Below are positions 58,406 to 64,000 of a stretch of DNA of 64,000 bases, in pieces. The position numbers and the translations under genes were made by a program. Location of the stretch: positions 5,844 through 69,843 of the forward strand of contig NZ_DCLL01000061.1 of assembly GCF_002321025.1 (NCBI RefSeq), written 5' to 3'. Under the pieces are notes generated by a model. The model saw only the letters and a program-made list of their open reading frames with translations, searched no databases and had not been told where the DNA came from. This stretch comes from Acinetobacter lwoffii (GTDB lineage Bacteria > Pseudomonadota > Gammaproteobacteria > Pseudomonadales > Moraxellaceae). The stretch's first letter is position 1. Each line of letters starts with the position of its first letter.

Positions 58406-59677
58406 ATGGAATACAAGTACAATCTAGCGAAATTGCAAGATGATAAAGAAGACATAGAACAACTGATTACACGGCAAAGCCAGCGTGTAGGCCCGGTCTT
58501 CCCTCAAAATCTGGAACAAGAATTCTGGACCAAAAATCTGGAACGCGCCCGCAAACATGTCGAAAAATATGTGTGGGCTGGAGTACTAGCCTATTTCCTT
58601 TTTTTGGTGGTGATGATTCCCACAGATTACTGGAGCATCAGCAAAGAATATTTCGTACATGATTTTGTCCTGTGTATGTTGGGCTTGCTCAATGGCGGCG
58701 TGTCGCTAATTATCTTTTATATGTTCTCCTGCTTACCCAAGATCAAGCGCTTTTTTCCTCAGGCTTCGATGCTGTTGGTATTCTGGGTACAGGTGTCAAT
58801 TTCATGTATCACCATGTCGATTAAAACTGATGCCTTGCAGCATCAATCCATGGCGATAGTCACGATCGTGTATATCCTGGGTTATATTCTGACCGGCATT
58901 AAACCGATTCAGATGCTGGTCACCGGATTATTCGCTGCGGCAACTACTATTCTTGTATTGTTTAGCCTTTCAGTTGAATTTAATCCTATGGTTTTTGGAC
59001 GGATTTTAATTGGAGGTTGCTTGCTGGGTTATGTGATTAGCCATATGATTTTTGCCCGTGAACGTGTGATTTTTCTCTATAGCATTCGCGCCAGAATCAG
59101 TGAGCAGATCCAGCGTATTCATACCAACGAATTATTACATTTGAGTCAGTATGATGAGCTGACCAAGATTTCCAATCGACGTACCTTTGATGAGACACTG
59201 GAGGTCCATTTTGAACGTGCACGCCGTGAAGAAACGGCTTTGGCGATTCTGTTTATCGATGTAGATTTCTTTAAAAATTACAACGATTTTTATGGGCATC
59301 AGAAAGGTGATGATGTCATTTCGACTATTGCCAAAACCATCAAGAATGCGATCCGACATATGGACTTTGTCGCGCGTTATGGCGGGGAGGAGTTTGTGGT
59401 GCTCTTGCCAGAAACGGATGCACATGGTGCTTATGCGGTGGCTTCAAATATCTTTAAGGCGATTGACCGTCTGGAAATTCCACATGAAAAATCCTTGGTT
59501 GCCAAACATATCACCATCAGTTTAGGCATTACCGTTTATCGTGGTGAAGATGATATTGATAAAGACGCCTTATTGGGAATCGCGGATCAGGCGCTATATC
59601 GTGCCAAACAGCTTGGACGCAACCAGATTTATTATCAGTCCATTCGTTCAGTCAATTCAGATATCGCAAATGGTTAG
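58406..59677 (+). CDS. Membrane-bound diguanylate cyclase (GGDEF)
   Basis: About 423 residues. Cytoplasmic N-terminus (MEYKYNLAKLQDDKEDIEQL), about six membrane spans between 55 and 215 (for example YVWAGVLAYFLFLVVMIPTDYW and HDFVLCMLGLLNGGVSLIIFYMF), a short coiled linker, then a GGDEF domain (about 250-410): LSQYDELTKISNRRTFDETL, FIDVDFFKNYNDFYGHQKGDDV and RYGGEEFVVLLPETDA. The GGEEF active site is intact and RHMD five residues before it is an I-site for product inhibition. No EAL domain. Makes cyclic di-GMP. The TTG at 58400 is an alternative start. Confidence 0.9.
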   Translation: MEYKYNLAKLQDDKEDIEQLITRQSQRVGPVFPQNLEQEFWTKNLERARKHVEKYVWAGVLAYFLFLVVMIPTDYWSISKEYFVHDFVLCMLGLLNGGVSLIIFYMFSCLPKIKRFFPQASMLLVFWVQVSISCITMSIKTDALQHQSMAIVTIVYILGYILTGIKPIQMLVTGLFAAATTILVLFSLSVEFNPMVFGRILIGGCLLGYVISHMIFARERVIFLYSIRARISEQIQRIHTNELLHLSQYDELTKISNRRTFDETLEVHFERARREETALAILFIDVDFFKNYNDFYGHQKGDDVISTIAKTIKNAIRHMDFVARYGGEEFVVLLPETDAHGAYAVASNIFKAIDRLEIPHEKSLVAKHITISLGITVYRGEDDIDKDALLGIADQALYRAKQLGRNQIYYQSIRSVNSDIANG

Positions 59678-59709
59678 AGATTATTACAATCAATAAACGA
59701 ACCCTCATT

Positions 59710-59738
59710 AAAAAACCGCTCATCAGGAGCGGTTTTTT
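59710..59738. terminator. Bidirectional terminator between the diguanylate cyclase gene and argG
   Basis: Stem AAAAAACCGCTC/GAGCGGTTTTTT with ATCAG loop, between convergent stops. Confidence 0.93.
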
Positions 59739-59761
59739 ATGAAACTAAAAAGGACTAAAAC

Positions 59762-61102
59762 TTAGTTTTTGTCTTTTAGTTGTGGCACTGCAGATGCTGA
59801 ACCAACTGCCAATAAACCAGTCTCTGTATAGATGCCCAGTTTCGCACGAGTATCCGTGATATCCAGGTTACGCATGGTCAACTGACCAATACGATCCATC
59901 GGCGAGAACATAGAATCACCTTTCTCCATAGTCAAACGCTCAGCTTCATAAGTGAGGTTCGGAGATTCAGTATTCATAATGGTGTAGTCATTACCACGAC
60001 GCAATTCGATCGTTACAGTACCGGTAACTGCTTTAGCAACCCAACGCTGTGCAGTTTCACGCAGCATAAGCGCTTGAGAATCGAACCAGCGACCTTGGTA
60101 AAGCAAACGACCTAAACGTAGACCGTTAATACGGTATTGTTCAATCGTATCTTCGTTATGAATACCCGTTACCAGACGCTCATAAGCGATGTGAAGCAGC
60201 GCCATACCCGGAGCTTCATAGATACCGCGAGATTTCGCTTCGATGATCCGGTTTTCGATTTGATCCGACATACCTAGACCGTGACGGCCACCGATGCGGT
60301 TCGCTTCAAGAATAAATTCAACTGGATCTTCAATGCGTTGACCGTTGATGGCAACCGGGAAGCCTTCTTCAAAAGTAATCGATACTTCTTCAGCTTTTAC
60401 TTCTACGTCATCTTTCCAGAATGCAACGCCCATGATTGGCTCAACGATTTTGATGCCTGCATTCAGGTATTCAAGATCTTTGGCTTCGTGTGTCGCACCC
60501 AGCATGTTTGAGTCAGTTGAATAGGCTTTTTCTTTTGACATTTTATAGTCAAAGCCATTGTCGATCAGGAACTGTGACATTTCCGCACGGCCGCCCAGCT
60601 CGTCAATGAAGGTTTGGTCTAACCAAGGCTTGTAAATTTTAAGCGCAGGATTGGTCAACAAGCCATAACGGTAGAAACGTTCAATGTCATTGCCTTTATA
60701 AGTCGAACCGTCACCCCAGATGTTAACGTCATCTTCTTTCATGGCAGTTACAAGCATGGTGCCAGTTACTGCACGACCCAATGGTGTCGTGTTGAAATAA
60801 GGCATACCACCTGTAGAAATATGGAACGCACCACATTGAATTGCAGCAATACCTTCTAATGCAAGCTGTAAACGGCAGTCGATTAAACGTGCTTTTACTG
60901 CGCCATAAGCTTCAGCTTTTTTTGGAATCGCATCGTAATCGTCTTCGTCTGGCTGACCCAAGTTTGCTGTGTAAGCATAAGGTTCAGCGCCTTTTTGTTT
61001 CATCCACAAAAGAGCAGCAGAAGTATCTAGACCACCAGAGAAGGCAATACCAACTTTTTTACCTACTGGGACATTCTGCAAGATAGTTGCATTATCAGAC
61101 AT
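59762..61102 (-). CDS. argG: Argininosuccinate synthase
   Basis: Makes argininosuccinate from citrulline and aspartate with ATP. The 446 residues correspond to the long, E. coli-type class (447). N-type ATP pyrophosphatase loop GIAFSGGLDTSAALLWMK; TANLGQPDEDDYDAI; NIWGDGSTYKGNDIERFYRYGLL; NRIGGRHGLGMSDQIENRIIEAKSRGIYEAPGMALL. A single gene with 248 bp upstream to a small membrane protein. Confidence 0.97.
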   Translation of the reverse strand: MSDNATILQNVPVGKKVGIAFSGGLDTSAALLWMKQKGAEPYAYTANLGQPDEDDYDAIPKKAEAYGAVKARLIDCRLQLALEGIAAIQCGAFHISTGGMPYFNTTPLGRAVTGTMLVTAMKEDDVNIWGDGSTYKGNDIERFYRYGLLTNPALKIYKPWLDQTFIDELGGRAEMSQFLIDNGFDYKMSKEKAYSTDSNMLGATHEAKDLEYLNAGIKIVEPIMGVAFWKDDVEVKAEEVSITFEEGFPVAINGQRIEDPVEFILEANRIGGRHGLGMSDQIENRIIEAKSRGIYEAPGMALLHIAYERLVTGIHNEDTIEQYRINGLRLGRLLYQGRWFDSQALMLRETAQRWVAKAVTGTVTIELRRGNDYTIMNTESPNLTYEAERLTMEKGDSMFSPMDRIGQLTMRNLDITDTRAKLGIYTETGLLAVGSASAVPQLKDKN

Positions 61103-61350
61103 TGTTCATCCTAATGATATGAAATAGGCACGCCAGAATTGGTGGCCTGAAAAAATACATATTGCATCAATTGTATCATTAATTTATTTAGGTTTGCTTT
61201 AGAAAAGAAAAACTCGTTTTAAAATCTCTATTCAATAGGCTTAAATAATCATAAATCGCACGATTTTCACCAGAATCCTGCTGAAAACGGAAGAAATTGG
61301 TTATATTCACCCGAATAAAGTTAAAAACCAGATAAAACAGGAATAAAAGC

Positions 61351-61704
61351 ATGGCGACTCATATCCCACCTTTACCTAATTTAAATCCTAAAACCAAGAA
61401 TGAAACACTGGCACTGTTGCATGGGATTTATGCTGGTCTGATTGGTTTTAGTACAGTGCTGTTTTTATATCTTGAATATCAGCAATCCAGTATTTCCATG
61501 CTGAGTTTAGGTGTGGTGCTGCTGCTTTTAGGCTTGCTGATGTTTTTTAATATACAGGCCAGTATCAAGGTGAAGCAGGGCAATGGTTCAGGACAGACTT
61601 TATCCAGAATAATGGCTATTCTGATGTTGCTGAGTTTTCCAATTGGTACAGTATTGGGCGTGATTGCATTATGGAAATCCAGTGCAAGGCAATGGCAGCA
61701 ATAA
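61351..61704 (+). CDS. Small membrane protein, unknown function
   Basis: A 117-residue protein with three spans (LLHGIYAGLIGFSTVLFLYLEY, SMLSLGVVLLLLGLLMFFNI, IMAILMLLSFPIGTVLGVIALW). A Pro/Asn-rich cytoplasmic start (MATHIPPLPNLNPKTKNE). It resembles small DUF-type membrane proteins with a terminal G..LG.IALW motif common in uncharacterised membrane proteins. No function can be given. AGGAA precedes the start at a usable distance. Confidence 0.65.
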   Translation: MATHIPPLPNLNPKTKNETLALLHGIYAGLIGFSTVLFLYLEYQQSSISMLSLGVVLLLLGLLMFFNIQASIKVKQGNGSGQTLSRIMAILMLLSFPIGTVLGVIALWKSSARQWQQ

Positions 61705-61859
61705 TTTAATTGCGAAGGTTCGATATAAATATGCCACCAATTGGTATTTGTGCCTGAGAATGCAGACCTGATAGTCATAAAAAGCCCCTAAAAATCAGTT
61801 AAAGTACCTTTATGAGATTAGATTTAAGCTATTAGCCAAATAAAAATCAGGGATATGTT

Positions 61860-63896
61860 ATGACTACGACGCGCTATGCCAATATTTTAAAACCACTTCA
61901 TCTGGGTTTCACTACCATTAAAAACCGGGTGGTCATGGGGTCGATGCATACTGGTCTGGAAGATCGTTTTTATAATTATCCTAAACTGGCAGCTTATTTT
62001 GGCGAACGTGCAAAGGGTGGCGTAGGTCTGCTGATTACGGGTGGAATATCGCCAAACCGTCAGGGCTGGTTATTGCCGGCAGGCGGTACCATGAATACCT
62101 TGGGGGATATTGCGCCGCATCGTCTGGTGACACATGCAGTGCATAAGCATGGTGCTAAAATTCTTTTACAAATTCTGCATGCCGGACGCTATGGCTATCA
62201 GCCTTTTGTGGTTTCGGCCAGCCCGATCAAATCACCGATTTCTCCTTTTAAACCGCGTGAAATGTCAGATAAACAGATCCTGAATACCATTCAGGATTAT
62301 GTGAAAACTGCCAGCATTGCCAAAAAAGCCGGCTACGATGGCGTAGAAATTATGGGTTCAGAAGGCTATTTGCTGAATCAGTTTTTAAGCCGTCATGTCA
62401 ATCAGCGTACCGACCGTTGGGGTGGCCCGATCGAAAACCGGATGCGTTTTGCCGTAGAAATTGTCAAAGCCATTCGCGAGGAAATTGGCGAAAAATTTAT
62501 TATCTGTTTTCGTTTGTCGCTTCTCGATTTGGTACATGATGGCAATACCATGCAGGAAGTCATTACCGTAGCTAAAGCTTTGGAAAAGGCTGGAATTACT
62601 TTGCTCAATACCGGTATTGGCTGGCATGAAGCACGTATTCCAACCATTGTGACTTCTGTACCGCGTGCTGCTTTTGTCGATTACACTTCTGAAGTTAAGA
62701 AACATGTTTCGGTGCCGGTGATTGCCTCTAACCGGATCAATATGCCAGACACTGCCGAGGCGATTCTGGCCTCTGGTCAGGCAGATATGGTACAGATGGC
62801 ACGTCCACTTTTGGCCGATGCTTTCTGGGTCAACAAAACCGCAACCAATCGTGTTGATGAAATCAATACCTGTATCGCCTGTAATCAGGCTTGCTTGGAT
62901 CATACCTTTAAAAACCAGCGCGCAACCTGTCTGGTCAATCCGCGTGCCGCTTATGAGACCGAACTGGTCTATGTCAAAACCAAAAAACCGAAAAGTATTG
63001 CAGTGATTGGTGGTGGTGTTGCAGGTCTGTCAGCGGCTACTGTCGCAGCCAGTCGCGGGCATGATGTCACTTTGTTTGAGGCCAGTCATGAAGTAGGCGG
63101 GCAGTTCAATCTGGCTAAAGTGATTCCGGGGAAAGAAGAATTTCACGAAACGATTCGTTATTTTAAAGTGCAGCTAGAAAAAACCGGAGTTGATCTGCGT
63201 CTCAATACCCGAGTCAACCGCGAGCAGTTGGAGCGTGAGGGTTTTGATGAGGTGATTGTGGCTACAGGGGTTGTGCCGCGTGCCTTGAATATCGAAGGCA
63301 GTCAGGCACCACAAGTATTATCTTATGCAGAAGTGCTACGTGGCGCACCTGTCGGTGATCGTGTTGCGGTCATTGGCGCAGGCGGGATCGGTTTTGATGT
63401 GTCCGAGTTTTTATTAAAGCCACCGCATCAAATACAGCCGCAACCTGTGGATGAGTGGAAGCGTGAATGGGGTGTAGATTCTCATCCAGATTATGTGACT
63501 GAAGGCGGGTTACAGCGTGCTGAAGTAGAACCTCCAGTACGGGAAATTTATCTATTACAACGTAAAAAGACACCGCTTGGCGCAGGACTAGGCAAGACTT
63601 CAGGCTGGGTACATCGTGCCCAGTTAAAAAAACATGCCGTGCGGATGTTGCGCGGTGTGCAATATAAATCTGTCACGGATGAAGGCTTATGGATTGAGGT
63701 AGATGGCCATGCTCAATTATTGCGTGTGGATACCATTGTGGTATGTGCAGGTCAGGAATCGGTAAAAGACCTGATGCCGAGTGCTGGGGAAAATACCTTG
63801 GCGCAGTATCATATTATTGGCGGTGCAAAACTGGCTGCTGAACTCGATGCCAAGCGCGCCATTCGTGAGGGAGCGGAATTAGCAGCAAAACTGTAA
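61860..63896 (+). CDS. fadH: 2,4-dienoyl-CoA reductase, NADPH (FadH)
   Basis: Reduces 2,4-dienoyl-CoA in unsaturated fatty acid oxidation. The 678 residues have the family layout: FMN TIM barrel 1-330 (KPLHLGFTTIKNRVVMGSMHTGLEDR, QILHAGRYGYQ, GYDGVEIMGSEGYLLNQFLSRHVNQRTDRWGG, MARPLLADAFWV), [4Fe-4S] ligands CIACNQACLDHTF...C near 340-356, then an FAD/NADPH pyridine-nucleotide domain (SIAVIGGGVAGLSAATVAASRGHDVTLFEA, RVAVIGAGGIGFDVSEFLL). Length equals that of E. coli FadH (672). A single gene, followed by tRNA-Ser. Confidence 0.94.
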   Translation: MTTTRYANILKPLHLGFTTIKNRVVMGSMHTGLEDRFYNYPKLAAYFGERAKGGVGLLITGGISPNRQGWLLPAGGTMNTLGDIAPHRLVTHAVHKHGAKILLQILHAGRYGYQPFVVSASPIKSPISPFKPREMSDKQILNTIQDYVKTASIAKKAGYDGVEIMGSEGYLLNQFLSRHVNQRTDRWGGPIENRMRFAVEIVKAIREEIGEKFIICFRLSLLDLVHDGNTMQEVITVAKALEKAGITLLNTGIGWHEARIPTIVTSVPRAAFVDYTSEVKKHVSVPVIASNRINMPDTAEAILASGQADMVQMARPLLADAFWVNKTATNRVDEINTCIACNQACLDHTFKNQRATCLVNPRAAYETELVYVKTKKPKSIAVIGGGVAGLSAATVAASRGHDVTLFEASHEVGGQFNLAKVIPGKEEFHETIRYFKVQLEKTGVDLRLNTRVNREQLEREGFDEVIVATGVVPRALNIEGSQAPQVLSYAEVLRGAPVGDRVAVIGAGGIGFDVSEFLLKPPHQIQPQPVDEWKREWGVDSHPDYVTEGGLQRAEVEPPVREIYLLQRKKTPLGAGLGKTSGWVHRAQLKKHAVRMLRGVQYKSVTDEGLWIEVDGHAQLLRVDTIVVCAGQESVKDLMPSAGENTLAQYHIIGGAKLAAELDAKRAIREGAELAAKL

Positions 63897-63945
63897 GGAT
63901 TTGATGAAACTATATGCAGTTGATTGCATTCACTGTAATTTTCAC

Positions 63946-63974
63946 TTGTCAGCCGGACAAAAGCTCCGTATTAT
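63946..63974 (+). promoter_or_regulatory. Sigma-70 promoter of the tRNA-Ser gene
   Basis: -35 TTGTCA (63946-63951), 17-bp spacer, -10 TATTAT (63969-63974), then a C-rich discriminator (GCGCCC). The spacer contains a TTGTC-N5-GACAA dyad. Confidence 0.75.
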
Positions 63975-63983
63975 TGCGCCCAT

Positions 63984-64000
63984 GGAAGCGTGGCAGAGCG
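63984..64000 (+). tRNA. tRNA-Ser, first 17 bases
   Basis: GGAAGCGTGGCAGAGCG is the typical 5' acceptor and D-arm start of bacterial tRNA-Ser, at the right distance from a good promoter. The anticodon is beyond the window edge, so the isoacceptor is unknown. Confidence 0.65.

Noticed and set aside
62385..62903. 172-codon frame antisense to fadH
   Set aside because: Shadow of a conserved enzyme; no ribosome-binding site and no similarity to any family.

Overview
The window is a chromosomal stretch of a gammaproteobacterium, almost certainly Acinetobacter (Moraxellaceae). The genus call rests on recognised proteins and gene orders rather than on any search: a ribonuclease HI fused to a DnaQ-type exonuclease, a very long MltD with eight LysM repeats, a fimL-nudC pair, an orphan RsxB-like ferredoxin next to nth, and moderate-to-low GC with many TTG/GTG-start look-alikes. 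I see no insertion sequence, prophage or CRISPR array.

Layout. 1-5.1 kb: 5' end of mrdA (PBP2), a YfaZ-like outer membrane protein, a DUF445 membrane protein, adk, a small membrane protein, and nth with the RsxB-like protein. 5.4-13.4 kb: gdhA, a META-domain lipoprotein, a YgiD-type dioxygenase, rlmH, a secreted M28 peptidase, lon and the 5-formyl-THF cyclo-ligase gene. 13.9-21.7 kb: an accessory-looking block with a PhnB-like VOC protein, a secreted protein of unknown function, a urea carboxylase plus GntR regulator behind a good sigma-54 promoter match and a palindromic operator candidate, and a sorbosone-dehydrogenase-like lipoprotein. 22-30 kb: a small YqaE/Pmp3 protein, 6S RNA, zapA with a coiled-coil partner, divergent from UPF0149-pepP; after an interruption by a DUF378 gene and yddG the ubiquinone genes ubiH and ubiI follow. 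30-38.6 kb: a SutA-like acidic protein, rsmI divergent from lpoA(short)-yraN-BON lipoprotein-hydrolase, then nudC-fimL and rnhA-dnaQ. 38.8-47.4 kb: mltD, the yejA-yejB-yejE peptide importer without an ATPase gene, and an old-yellow-enzyme type oxidoreductase. 47.5-56.6 kb: a heme-oxygenase-like diiron family protein, five identical tRNA-Glu(UUC) genes (three in tandem, two single) separated by two paralogous alpha/beta hydrolases, an amino acid permease, and a Fur-box-preceded TonB-dependent receptor. 56.6-64 kb: rnt and pyrC, a membrane diguanylate cyclase, argG, a small membrane protein, fadH, and the first bases of a tRNA-Ser.

Most of the window is housekeeping: nucleotide and amino-acid metabolism, ubiquinone synthesis, cell wall, RNA modification. 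The parts that deserve a second look are the nitrogen-regulated urea carboxylase unit, the relocation of 6S RNA away from its usual ygfA partner, the tRNA-Glu repeats that flank exchangeable cargo, the diiron-oxidase-like protein, and several orphaned parts of normally larger systems (RsxB without Rnf, YejABE without YejF, urea carboxylase without allophanate hydrolase). I found no convincing wholly new multi-gene system; gene functions below are inferred by reading motifs, and no database search was possible.
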